From positions 124,001-188,000 of the forward strand of contig NZ_LLXU01000058.1 of NCBI RefSeq assembly GCF_001431645.1: a stretch of 64,000 bases of DNA. The letters run 5' to 3'. Below the pieces are notes generated by a model that saw only the letters and a list, made by a program, of their open reading frames with translations, had not been told where the DNA came from and did not search any database. Position numbers and translations under genes: made by a program. The stretch's first letter is position 1; every line of letters starts with the position of its first letter. This stretch comes from Stenotrophomonas panacihumi. Its GTDB lineage: Bacteria > Pseudomonadota > Gammaproteobacteria > Xanthomonadales > Xanthomonadaceae. This document shows positions 1-8,649 of this stretch, in pieces.

Positions 1-2142
1 CTGAAGCAGGCGCAGGCCCTGTCCGATTCACTGCATTTCTTTCACTGGGAACTGGCCTTTGCCGACCAGTTCGTGCAACGCGGCGGCTTCGACCTGATCC
101 TGGGCAACCCGCCGTGGATCAAGGTGGAGTGGAACGAGCAGAGCCTGCTGTCGGATTTCGATGCGCGCTTCGTGATTCGCAGCCTCAGTGCCAAGCAGAC
201 GGCAGATGCGCGCGATGCCGTCTTCGATGCCTTGCCGGCTGCCCGCGTCGACTATATCGCCGAATGTGCCGCGCAGAAGGGCACTCAGGAGTTTCTCAAC
301 GCAGCACAGAACTATCCGCTGCTTAGGGGCGTCCAGACAAACTTGTTCAAGTGCTTCCTGCCATTGGCTTGGCGTATCACCACAACCAATGGTGTTTCAG
401 GATTCGTACACCCAGAAGGTCCGTACGATGACCCCAAGGGAGGAGCTTTGCGGGAAGCTTTGTATCCTCGGTTGCGCATGCATTTCCAGTTCCAGAATGA
501 AATGCAACTTTTCGAAGGGACCAACGATCACGGTCGTATGCGATTCGGCCTGCATCTCTACGCCCAACCAACTGCAACGGTCGCCTTTGATCACATGTCC
601 AACCTGTACTGGCCGGCGACGATCGATACATCGTATGGCCACGATGGAAGTGGCGCGGTCGGCGGAATCAAGACCGAAGACGGAAAATGGAACACTACCG
701 GTCACCGTGACCGCATCGTACGCGTGGACGAGGCTGCATTAGCCGTATTCGCGGAGCTGTACGACGAACCCGGGACTCCACCACGTCAGGCACGTCTGCC
801 CGCGTTGCATGCTGGCACGCTGAAGAGCGTGCTAGATAAGTTGGCGGCCTATCCACGTCGACTTGGTGATCTCGGTGATGACTACTGTCCCACTGAGATG
901 TGGCATGAAGCGAATAGGCAAAAGGACGGCACAATCATCCGCCGCGCGCCGGGCGACAACACTTTCCCAGAATCAGCGCAGGACTGGGTACTGTCCGGCC
1001 CACATTTCTTTCTCGCCAATCCGTACAACAAGAGCCCGCGTCGCAGTTGCACCGCCAACGGCCACTACGACGTGCTGGACCTACAAACCCTGCCCGAAGA
1101 CTATCTGCCGCGCAGCAACTACGTACCCATGGCGGATCGCGCCGAGTACGCCCGTCGCGTGCCAAAGGTGGCCTGGGTAGAGCGAGGTGAGGTCTCAGCA
1201 AAGCCAGTGACGGCACATTACCGGCTTGCAGTGCGCCGTGGCGCGCACCCCGCTGACGAGCGATCTATTCGACCCATTGTTCTATTGAAAGAGCAAGGAC
1301 ATATTGATCGCGTTTTCAGCGTAGTGTTTCGGAACGACCACGATGCAGTCATGAACGCAGGGTTCTGGTCGTCTTTGCCGCTCGATTTCTATCACCGCAC
1401 GACCGGAAAGAAGGACTTCCGTGGGGACATCGGTGACAAATTCCCCATTGCCGAAAAGGAAGATCCAGCGATCGTTTCGCGTGTGTCAGCGCTGGTCACG
1501 CTGACCACCCACTACGCCGATCTCTGGAGTGAAGTCTTCGATCCCGCCTTCACCATCCAAAGCTGGAGCCAGCCCGCCAACCCGCGCCTGCCGCGGGGTT
1601 TCTTCAGCAAGCTCACGCCACACTGGCAGCGCGACTGCGCCTTGCGCAGCGACTACGCCCGCCGCATGGCCCTAGTCGAGATCGACGTGCTGGTCGCGCA
1701 GGCCCTGGGCCTGACCCTGGACGAACTGCTGCTGATCTACCGCGTGCAGTTCCCGGTGATGCAAGGCTACGAACGCGACACCTGGTACGACGCCGCCGGC
1801 CGCATCGCCTTCACCAACTCCAAGGGCCTGGTCGGCGTCGGCCTGCCGCGGAAGGCCGGCCGCAGTGATGCCGACTGCACCCTCGAATTCCCCGACGGCA
1901 AGACCCAACGCAAACGCCTCGGCTGGGAGGACATCCAACCCACGCAGAAACCCGATGGCACGCTTGAGGCCCGCATCCCCGACGGCACCCGCATCCGCCG
2001 CCCCGTCACGGACGACACCCTGCCCGACGGCCCGCATGAGCGCGTCATCGAGTACGTCGCCCCGTTTGCGCTGGCAGACCGCGAAAGCGACTACCGCATC
2101 GCGTGGGAGTTTTTCGAACAACAACCCAAGGAAGCACACTGA
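1..2142 (+). CDS. Eco57I-type N6-adenine DNA methyltransferase (DrmMI-like), 5' end outside window
   Basis: The frame is open from the first base, so the true start and the SAM-binding motif I lie to the left; 713 codons are visible. Visible residues 36-39 are NPPW inside [14 protein letters not shown], the catalytic motif IV of amino-methyltransferases, with the spacing typical of the Eco57I/type IIG family. The long region after it (about 600 residues) fits a target-recognition and accessory domain. It would methylate adenine in DNA, most likely to mark self. Its stop overlaps the next start by one base (TGATG), so the two are translationally coupled. An SNF2 helicase gene just downstream makes a DrmMI-like role (class 1 DISARM) likely. 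Whether it also carries a nuclease domain cannot be seen here. Confidence 0.85.
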   Translation: MKQAQALSDSLHFFHWELAFADQFVQRGGFDLILGNPPWIKVEWNEQSLLSDFDARFVIRSLSAKQTADARDAVFDALPAARVDYIAECAAQKGTQEFLNAAQNYPLLRGVQTNLFKCFLPLAWRITTTNGVSGFVHPEGPYDDPKGGALREALYPRLRMHFQFQNEMQLFEGTNDHGRMRFGLHLYAQPTATVAFDHMSNLYWPATIDTSYGHDGSGAVGGIKTEDGKWNTTGHRDRIVRVDEAALAVFAELYDEPGTPPRQARLPALHAGTLKSVLDKLAAYPRRLGDLGDDYCPTEMWHEANRQKDGTIIRRAPGDNTFPESAQDWVLSGPHFFLANPYNKSPRRSCTANGHYDVLDLQTLPEDYLPRSNYVPMADRAEYARRVPKVAWVERGEVSAKPVTAHYRLAVRRGAHPADERSIRPIVLLKEQGHIDRVFSVVFRNDHDAVMNAGFWSSLPLDFYHRTTGKKDFRGDIGDKFPIAEKEDPAIVSRVSALVTLTTHYADLWSEVFDPAFTIQSWSQPANPRLPRGFFSKLTPHWQRDCALRSDYARRMALVEIDVLVAQALGLTLDELLLIYRVQFPVMQGYERDTWYDAAGRIAFTNSKGLVGVGLPRKAGRSDADCTLEFPDGKTQRKRLGWEDIQPTQKPDGTLEARIPDGTRIRRPVTDDTLPDGPHERVIEYVAPFALADRESDYRIAWEFFEQQPKEAH

Positions 2143-3746
2143 TGTCGTCGCTGTTCCTGTCCCGCCAGACCGCCGATGAACGCAAGGCCCTGATCGCCCA
2201 GCTGCATGCCACCCAGAATGGCCACTGCTTCATCTGCGAGCAGGGCATCGATCTGGTGCTGCACAAGGACAGCATCGACATCGATCATGTGGTACCGATC
2301 AAGACCGGTGGCAAGGATGACCCGTCCAACTTCGCGCTGACCCATGCCAGCTGCAATCGTTCCAAGCAGGCGTCCAATCTGGAGGTCGCCCGGGTCCTGC
2401 AGCGTTTCAGCCGGCTCAAGGACGCCGTTGCCCCCGAGAACCGCAACGCCAACCTGGGTGACGTGCTGCAGCAAGCCGGAGGCGGGACGCAGCAACTCGC
2501 CTTCAAGATCGAGAATGGCAGCGTCAGCTTCACCCTCAGCGCGATCGGCGATGAGCGGGTGCATACGGTGCCCGTCTACGTCGACGAGTTGAGTGGCTTC
2601 CGCTACTTCTTCGCCAAGCTGCCGATCCAGTACCTGGCCCATGACGATCGCATCAACCCGCGCAGCATCGGCAGCAACATCGGCAAGCTGGTGGAAGAGT
2701 TCTATCAGAAGCGCCCGCAGCTGCACGTGCCGCTGGCATGGGCAAGCTCCGAGGGTGACAAGAGTGCGATCCATGTCTTCGACGGACAACACAAAGCGGC
2801 GGCGCAGATCATGCTGGGGGCCAAGGCCCTGCCGATGCGCGTGTTCATCGACCCGGACCCGGACACGCTGATCACCACCAACACCAATGCCGGCACCACG
2901 CTCAAGCAGGTCGCCTTCGACAAGTCGGTACAGCGCCACCTGGGCGGCACGCTCTACATCGACCGGCTGCAGCGGTTCCGTGCCGAGACGGGGCGACCCG
3001 AAGGCGATCTCAGTTTCAGCGAGCAGGACCTGGTGGTCTACTTCAAGGGGCAGTCGCGCGAGATGAAGCGCTTCATCCTGGACGCGGTGCGCGATGCCGT
3101 CACCTCGGATGCGGACAACAAGCTGCGAGACTTCATCGACTACGGCGGCCGCGGCAAGGAGCGCCCGCTGTCCTACAGCACTATCGACAAGACCTTCTAC
3201 TCCTTCTTCGTCCACCAGGGCGTACTGGCGACCCCGCTCAATTTCGGTGCCGAGAATGGCGAGAACCCGCGCGAACTGGAAACCGCGCAAATCATCAAGC
3301 TGATGAATGTTTTGGCCGAGGAGCTCTATGTCGGCAAGTTCGACCCGGACATCGGCACCGACAAGATCGAAAGTCGGCTGCAGAAGGGCGAAGTGTTCAA
3401 GCACGACCACCTGCGGGCCTTCCGCATGAGCAAGGAGGAGCTGGTTTACAACTGGCTGCGCTATATCCAGCAGGTCGCCCGCAACTACTTCATCAACACC
3501 GGCAAGCCGATCCAGGAAGACAAGCTGTTCCAGTACCCGTTCCCGGAGCAGCTGTGGACGAATATCCGCAACTTCGTCCGCAACCTGGCGGCATTGCCGC
3601 TGTGGGTGAACAAGGATCTGTCCGAGACCGTGTTCGGCGGCAAGCAGAACAACAGCTTCTGGCAGACCGTGTTCGAGACCGGGCGTAGCCCGCAAGGCGT
3701 GCAGGTGCTGGCCAAGCCGCTCAACCTGGTTGAGATGATCAAGTAG
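2142..3746 (+). CDS. HNH endonuclease fused to a DGQHR/ParB-like domain
   Basis: A 534-residue protein. Residues 29-75 form an HNH module: C29-x2-C32, D48-H49, N63, then H68-x2-C71 with N72 and K75. At residues 214-218 lies DGQHK after a hydrophobic strand, matching the DGQHR motif of DndB-like and ParB/Srx-fold proteins, which bind or hydrolyse nucleotides or sense DNA state. The rest (about 300-534) is unrecognised and largely helical. I chose the ATG at 2142 because it overlaps the methyltransferase stop and precedes the HNH module; an upstream GTG at 2103 would run into that gene. A nuclease next to a methyltransferase suggests cleavage of unmodified DNA, with the DGQHR part as a sensor. 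That function is inferred. Confidence 0.78.
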   Translation: MSSLFLSRQTADERKALIAQLHATQNGHCFICEQGIDLVLHKDSIDIDHVVPIKTGGKDDPSNFALTHASCNRSKQASNLEVARVLQRFSRLKDAVAPENRNANLGDVLQQAGGGTQQLAFKIENGSVSFTLSAIGDERVHTVPVYVDELSGFRYFFAKLPIQYLAHDDRINPRSIGSNIGKLVEEFYQKRPQLHVPLAWASSEGDKSAIHVFDGQHKAAAQIMLGAKALPMRVFIDPDPDTLITTNTNAGTTLKQVAFDKSVQRHLGGTLYIDRLQRFRAETGRPEGDLSFSEQDLVVYFKGQSREMKRFILDAVRDAVTSDADNKLRDFIDYGGRGKERPLSYSTIDKTFYSFFVHQGVLATPLNFGAENGENPRELETAQIIKLMNVLAEELYVGKFDPDIGTDKIESRLQKGEVFKHDHLRAFRMSKEELVYNWLRYIQQVARNYFINTGKPIQEDKLFQYPFPEQLWTNIRNFVRNLAALPLWVNKDLSETVFGGKQNNSFWQTVFETGRSPQGVQVLAKPLNLVEMIK

Positions 3747-3780
3747 GGCGAAGCAGGTTGCGCAGAATGGGGGGAGGTTA

Positions 3781-6700
3781 ATGTCGCAAGCCGAGTTCGA
3801 GATAAGCCTGTCGCAGCCGGGAACGCGGGTCCGCTCGTGCCACGACGCAGGCCTGATCGGCGAATCCACCGGCCGCACCCGTGACGATGGCGACGGCTTG
3901 ATGGTGCAGGTCCGCTTCCCGGGCCAGCAGCCGCGCTTCGAGATGGCCGAGGACCTGGAGCCGGCCGACACCGAGCTCGACGACCGCGAACAGGTGCTGG
4001 CCGGCAAGTTCGCCAGTGCCGCACACCTGCGCAAGCGCTTGACCTCGGTCCAGCTGGCCGGCCAGCTGTCGGAAATGATCTACAGCCTGGATACCACCGA
4101 CACCCAGTTCATGCCGCACCAGTTCAAGCCGCTGCTTGCGCTGCTGGACTCGCCGTCCAAGGGCGTGCTGATCGCCGATGAAGTGGGCCTGGGCAAGACC
4201 ATCGAGGCCGGGCTGATCTGGACCGAGCTGCGCTTCCGCACCCACGCCACCCGTCTGTTGGTGGTTTGCCCGGCCGTGCTGTGCGACAAGTGGAAGCAGG
4301 AGCTGTATCGCCGCTTCGGCACCACCGCCCAGGTAATGAATGCCCGTGAGCTGTTGCAACACCTTCAGCAGGGTGAGGCCGCGCCCAAGGTGCCGGCCAT
4401 CATCTGCAGCCTGCAGGGCATCCGGCCGCCGACCGACGCCACCGATGACGATGCGAACACCAAGTCGGCGGTCGTGCGGCTGGCGCGCCACCTCAATGAC
4501 GCCCAGGGCCAGACCCTGTTCGACCTGGTGGTGATCGACGAGGCGCACTACCTGCGCAACCACCAGACCTCTTCAGCGTTTCTCGGCCAGCTACTGCGCC
4601 CGGTGGCGGAGTACTTCGTCCTGCTCTCGGCGACGCCGGTCAACAACCGCAGCACCGACCTGTTCAACCTGGTCTCGCTGGTGGACCCGGACCAGTTCCG
4701 CTTCGAGGGGGAGTTCGAGAACGTGCTCGGCGCCAACCGGCCGCTGGTGCGCTTGGCCAACCAGCTCAAGCGGCCGGAGGCCAGCATCGGCATGGTGCGC
4801 GAAGCACTGGACGAGGCCGAACTGCATTGGTTGTTCCGCAACAGCGAAAGCCTGAAGCTGCTCAAGGAGAGCTTGGGCGAACGTGACGATGCCGAGGTGC
4901 TGGCGCCGGAAGAGCGCGTGGCGATGAACCACCGGCTGGAGCGCGTCAACCTGCTGGGGCAGGTGATCGTCCGCTCGCGCAAGCGCGAGGTGCTTGAGAA
5001 CCGGGTGGAACGCTTGGTGCGAAATTTCCCGGTGCCGATGACCACCCTCGAGCAGGACTTCTACCAGCGGGTGACCGAAGCGGTGATTTCCTACGGTCTG
5101 CACCATGGTGGGGTTCAGGGCTTCCTGCTGGCCACGCCGCAGCGGCAGATGTCCAGCTGCATGTTCGCGGCGGCATCGCGCTGGCTGGGGCGTGCCGGCG
5201 AATGGAGCGGGGAAGAGGCCGAGGCTTTCGCTTACGACGCCTTCGGCGAAGACATCGCGCCCAGTGACCTGACCTCGGTGTCCGGGCATGTCGCCCGTGC
5301 GCTGGTGGGCCATGTCGACCTGAAGGCGTTGCGCGCCCAGGATTCCAAATACGAACAGCTCGAAGCGCTGCTGAGGGAGTACGCCCGCGACTATCCACGC
5401 GAGAAGGTCATCGTCTTCAGCTACTTCCGGGACACGCTCGGTTACCTGAAGGAGCGGTTGGAGGCGGTGGGCATTCCGGCGCTGGTGGTGATGGGGGGCG
5501 ACGACAAGCAGGCCCGCATCGACGAGTTCCGCCAGTCCGATTGCTACAAGGTATTGCTGGCATCGGAAGTCGCGGCAGAAGGCGTGGACCTGCAGTTCAT
5601 GCGCTTCCTGGTCAATTACGACCTGCCCTGGAACCCGATGCGGGTGGAGCAGCGCATCGGCCGCATCGATCGCATCGGCCAGCAGGCGCAGGCCATCTCG
5701 ATCGCCAATCTGGTGTATCAGGACACGATCGACGATCGAATCCTGACCCGCTTGTTCGAGAAGCTGAAGCTGTTTGAGGATGCGCTGGGCTGCACGGAAG
5801 ACGTGCTACAGGATGGCATCAGCCTGCTGACGCGTGACCTGCTCAGCGGCCATCTGACCCCGGAGCAGCAGGAGCGGCGCATCGATCAGGCACGCGCGGT
5901 GATGGAGCAGAACCGGCGCAACATGGCCGAGATCCAAGAGCACGAGGCCGACTTCGTCGGCCTGGGCGAGTTCGTGCGCAACAAGGTCTCGCACGCGCAC
6001 GACACCCAGCGACGCATCATCGACCAGGACTTGCAGTTGCATATCCGCGAGTATCTCGAGGAGAACGCACCCGGCTACGCGATGCGGATGGACCCCGGAG
6101 GCGCCACGGGCAGTATCCGCCTGGGCGCAGACGCAACCGCCAAGCTGATCCGCTTCCGGGAAGGCCGCCAGCTGCCACGCTCGAAGCTGGAAAGCGGCGG
6201 CGATTGCGAGGTGGTGATCCGCAACCACGTCAATCGCGGCGAGCATCCGGCCAAGTATGAGCTGATCAACCAGTACCACCCGCTGGTGCGCATGATCGCC
6301 GACCATGAGAGTCGCAGCCAGCATCGCGACCTGGTGGTGGCCGCCGAGGTGGAACTGGCGCAACTCGGGCTGGACATCTCACCGGGTGACTACGCCTTTG
6401 CGGCAGAAATCTGGCAGTTCGAAGGTGCGCGACGCGAGGAAACCATTCGCGCATGCTTCCTTCCTGTTCGCGGAGGCGAGCCGATCGGCGGGGAAAGCGG
6501 CTTCGACCTGGTCAACGCATTGCGCACACAAACCCGGGACTGGGTGGACATCGGACCGTGCCTGCCAGACAAGGAGGCTTCTGCCGAGTTGCTGGAGAGC
6601 ACGAAGGCGGCATTGCTGCGCCAGTTCCGTGAAGCGAGGCGAGCCTTCCAGGCCGAGAACGCCGACCGCATCCGCATCCAGCGCGAAAGCCTGGCGCGCA

Positions 6701-6906
6701 ACCTGGAGCGCCGTATCGGCAAGCTCGAACTGGCGATGCAGCGGGTGGCCGAATCGCATCGCGCCAACTACCGGAGGATGGCTGAGGGGCAGATCCGAGA
6801 CTTGCGCCAGAAGCATGATGTGGCGGTTGCCGGCCTGGATCAGCGAGAGCAACCCAGTGTGACGCGCAGTGGATTGATTTCGGGATTCGTCAGGATCAGG
6901 GGCTGA
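3781..6906 (+). CDS. SNF2-family helicase/translocase, DrmD-like
   Basis: A 1041-residue SF2 ATPase. Walker A is GLGKT (K139, T140), motif II DEAH is at 253-256, motif III SAT at 283-285, and motif VI runs QRIGRIDRIGQ from Q624 to R631. This is the two-lobed SNF2 core used to translocate on double-stranded DNA. The first 100 residues are an acidic, beta-rich accessory domain, and the C-terminal 300 residues are helical with coiled-coil character. Size and pairing with an Eco57I-type methyltransferase match DrmD of class 1 DISARM. A strong ribosome-binding site (GGGGGAGG) precedes the ATG at 3781, 34 bp after the HNH gene. The next gene begins 4 bp after the stop. The DrmD assignment is by architecture and context. 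Confidence 0.85.
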   Translation: MSQAEFEISLSQPGTRVRSCHDAGLIGESTGRTRDDGDGLMVQVRFPGQQPRFEMAEDLEPADTELDDREQVLAGKFASAAHLRKRLTSVQLAGQLSEMIYSLDTTDTQFMPHQFKPLLALLDSPSKGVLIADEVGLGKTIEAGLIWTELRFRTHATRLLVVCPAVLCDKWKQELYRRFGTTAQVMNARELLQHLQQGEAAPKVPAIICSLQGIRPPTDATDDDANTKSAVVRLARHLNDAQGQTLFDLVVIDEAHYLRNHQTSSAFLGQLLRPVAEYFVLLSATPVNNRSTDLFNLVSLVDPDQFRFEGEFENVLGANRPLVRLANQLKRPEASIGMVREALDEAELHWLFRNSESLKLLKESLGERDDAEVLAPEERVAMNHRLERVNLLGQVIVRSRKREVLENRVERLVRNFPVPMTTLEQDFYQRVTEAVISYGLHHGGVQGFLLATPQRQMSSCMFAAASRWLGRAGEWSGEEAEAFAYDAFGEDIAPSDLTSVSGHVARALVGHVDLKALRAQDSKYEQLEALLREYARDYPREKVIVFSYFRDTLGYLKERLEAVGIPALVVMGGDDKQARIDEFRQSDCYKVLLASEVAAEGVDLQFMRFLVNYDLPWNPMRVEQRIGRIDRIGQQAQAISIANLVYQDTIDDRILTRLFEKLKLFEDALGCTEDVLQDGISLLTRDLLSGHLTPEQQERRIDQARAVMEQNRRNMAEIQEHEADFVGLGEFVRNKVSHAHDTQRRIIDQDLQLHIREYLEENAPGYAMRMDPGGATGSIRLGADATAKLIRFREGRQLPRSKLESGGDCEVVIRNHVNRGEHPAKYELINQYHPLVRMIADHESRSQHRDLVVAAEVELAQLGLDISPGDYAFAAEIWQFEGARREETIRACFLPVRGGEPIGGESGFDLVNALRTQTRDWVDIGPCLPDKEASAELLESTKAALLRQFREARRAFQAENADRIRIQRESLARNLERRIGKLELAMQRVAESHRANYRRMAEGQIRDLRQKHDVAVAGLDQREQPSVTRSGLISGFVRIRG

Positions 6907-6910
6907 CCGG

Positions 6911-8608
6911 ATGGACAGGGGGAAGGGGAAATCGACGCCGACGCTGGGGGATGCCGCATCGGACTTCATGGCGCAGTGGAAGGCATCCAGGCCTGAACCA
7001 TCACCAGCGGTAGTCGACTCCGTGAGCGGCACTAATGGAAGCCACGGCAAGAGACGTGGTGAGCAGATGATTCGCAGCTGGAAGCGCGGCGGCAGTGAGG
7101 TGAAAGTTACAAAGGGCACCTCGATCGGCTACGAGAAGCGCAAGGAAAAATCCGCCGTGTCTCCACCCCGGCAACGGGCGGAGGTGCCTGCCCCCGTCCC
7201 TCGAGTTGCTGGTCCGGTGCCGCCCCCCGTTCCACAGGCTGTTGACCCAGCACCCGTTGCGAAGCGCTTGCACCAACGATTGCGCGAGGCCTCGGCCGAC
7301 GTGCGTGATCTGCGGATTGCCGCCGGGATGTCCCGCCCTCGCGGCTCTGTGGTACTGCCGCCGGTGATCGAAAAAAAGGACGGCAAGCTCGCCATTCTTG
7401 GGCTCGATTTCGGAACCGCATTCACCAAGGCTGTAGTGCGTTGGGCTGGCCGTCACTTCGCCGTTGACTGGTCGGACGTTGTCGAGGGTGAAGATCACCA
7501 TTTGCTGGCTTCGGTCTTCAGCGAAGTGCGGGGTGGAGGTTGCGTTCTGGGAGCGGCCAATGCACCTGGCTGGTCTGTCTGCGAAGGAATCAAGCTCAAG
7601 CTGCTGTCGTCCGGAGCTCGGGTCAGTGATGAAGATATGGCAGACGCTGTGATCTTCATTGCTTTGGCATTCCGTTACGTGAGTAGGTGGCTGCAACGGA
7701 CAAGCCACGACGCACAGAAGGGAGTGAGATGGCGCCTGCATGTCGGTTTGCCGACAAAGTCGTGGGATAGCGATGTCACCACGGAGACGTTCAAGACGGT
7801 GGCGCAGGCCGCGAGAGTGCTGGCCTGCATGCCAGCGCCGGTGACGCGAGCCGTCGCACTTGAGGCCTTGCGGATGACGGACCAGGTCGACAGGCCCGCC
7901 GTTGACGTCTTCCCCGAGTTCGCATGCCAGTTGTACTCCTACCTGCTGTCGCCCGAGCGCAGGGATGACCTGCATGCGCTGGTCGATGTAGGAGCGGGCA
8001 CGCTGGACGTCGCCTACTTCAACGTGTTCATGAAGGATGGCGAGGCACTGCTGCCCATCTTCGCCTCCGAGGTGGACAGGTTGGGGGCGCATTACCTCAT
8101 CGCGGCCCTGTCCGGCGCGGAAAGCCGTCTCGTCTGGACGGACAGTGAGTCCTCTCTGTCAGACGCTGAGGTCGGACGAAAGCTCGATTGTCCGCCCAAC
8201 GATGTGTGCAACCGGCGATCGCTCTACCTGAGTTCGGTGGCCGAAGTGTTCAATGTGGCCACCATCGCGGCAAAAGCAACGTATCCCACGTCCCCGGCAT
8301 TCCAACGGTCAGAGAACGTGCGCCTGTTCCTGTGCGGCGGCGGAAGTCGCATCCCATCGCTGCAAAAGCGATTCGAACGTATCGCCAGGGAGGCCATGAG
8401 TGTTCTTGGCGTCAGGTTCCAGGTCTCGGAGCTGGTCAGGCCGCACGACATCGTTGGTCAGCTGCAGTCGGGGTTTGACCGACTCTCCGTCGCCTATGGC
8501 CTGAGCCAGAACGCAGCGAATATCGGCAGCGTGATGCGCAGTGCAACGCTGGATCCGGTGTTGCCAAGGGAGCGCGTCGACGAAAGGCATAGGGATGATG
8601 ACCGGTGA
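6911..8608 (+). CDS. Actin/Hsp70-fold ATPase of a defence operon
   Basis: A 565-residue protein with three signatures of the actin-Hsp70-ParM ATPase fold. Phosphate-1 is LDFGT at D166-T169, phosphate-2 is DVGAGTLD at 359-366, and the adenosine loop is LCGGGS ending at S479. The first 150 residues are charged and proline-rich and look disordered; they may serve as a tether. There is no substrate-binding domain of the classical DnaK type, so a chaperone role is doubtful. Filament formation or ATP-gated switching of partner enzymes is more likely, but this is inference. It starts 4 bp after the SNF2 gene, so it is part of the same transcript. Confidence 0.75.
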   Translation: MDRGKGKSTPTLGDAASDFMAQWKASRPEPSPAVVDSVSGTNGSHGKRRGEQMIRSWKRGGSEVKVTKGTSIGYEKRKEKSAVSPPRQRAEVPAPVPRVAGPVPPPVPQAVDPAPVAKRLHQRLREASADVRDLRIAAGMSRPRGSVVLPPVIEKKDGKLAILGLDFGTAFTKAVVRWAGRHFAVDWSDVVEGEDHHLLASVFSEVRGGGCVLGAANAPGWSVCEGIKLKLLSSGARVSDEDMADAVIFIALAFRYVSRWLQRTSHDAQKGVRWRLHVGLPTKSWDSDVTTETFKTVAQAARVLACMPAPVTRAVALEALRMTDQVDRPAVDVFPEFACQLYSYLLSPERRDDLHALVDVGAGTLDVAYFNVFMKDGEALLPIFASEVDRLGAHYLIAALSGAESRLVWTDSESSLSDAEVGRKLDCPPNDVCNRRSLYLSSVAEVFNVATIAAKATYPTSPAFQRSENVRLFLCGGGSRIPSLQKRFERIAREAMSVLGVRFQVSELVRPHDIVGQLQSGFDRLSVAYGLSQNAANIGSVMRSATLDPVLPRERVDERHRDDDR

Positions 8609-8616
8609 GGTGAACC

Positions 8617-8649
8617 ATGGATCTGCGTAACTTGATGGCACGGAAATGA
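8617..8649 (+). other. Possible 10-codon leader ORF coupling two defence genes
   Basis: ATG at 8617, 5 bp after a GAGGT motif, opens a ten-residue frame (MDLRNLMARK). Its TGA overlaps the ATG of the next gene (ATGA at 8646-8649). The downstream ATG has only a weak ribosome-binding site of its own, so translation through the mini-ORF could deliver ribosomes to it. This is suggested by sequence only and may be chance. Confidence 0.3.

Noticed and set aside
2091..4034. A 647-codon minus-strand frame opposite the HNH and SNF2 genes
   Set aside because: Both plus-strand genes carry catalytic motifs and coupled starts; the minus frame is a shadow.
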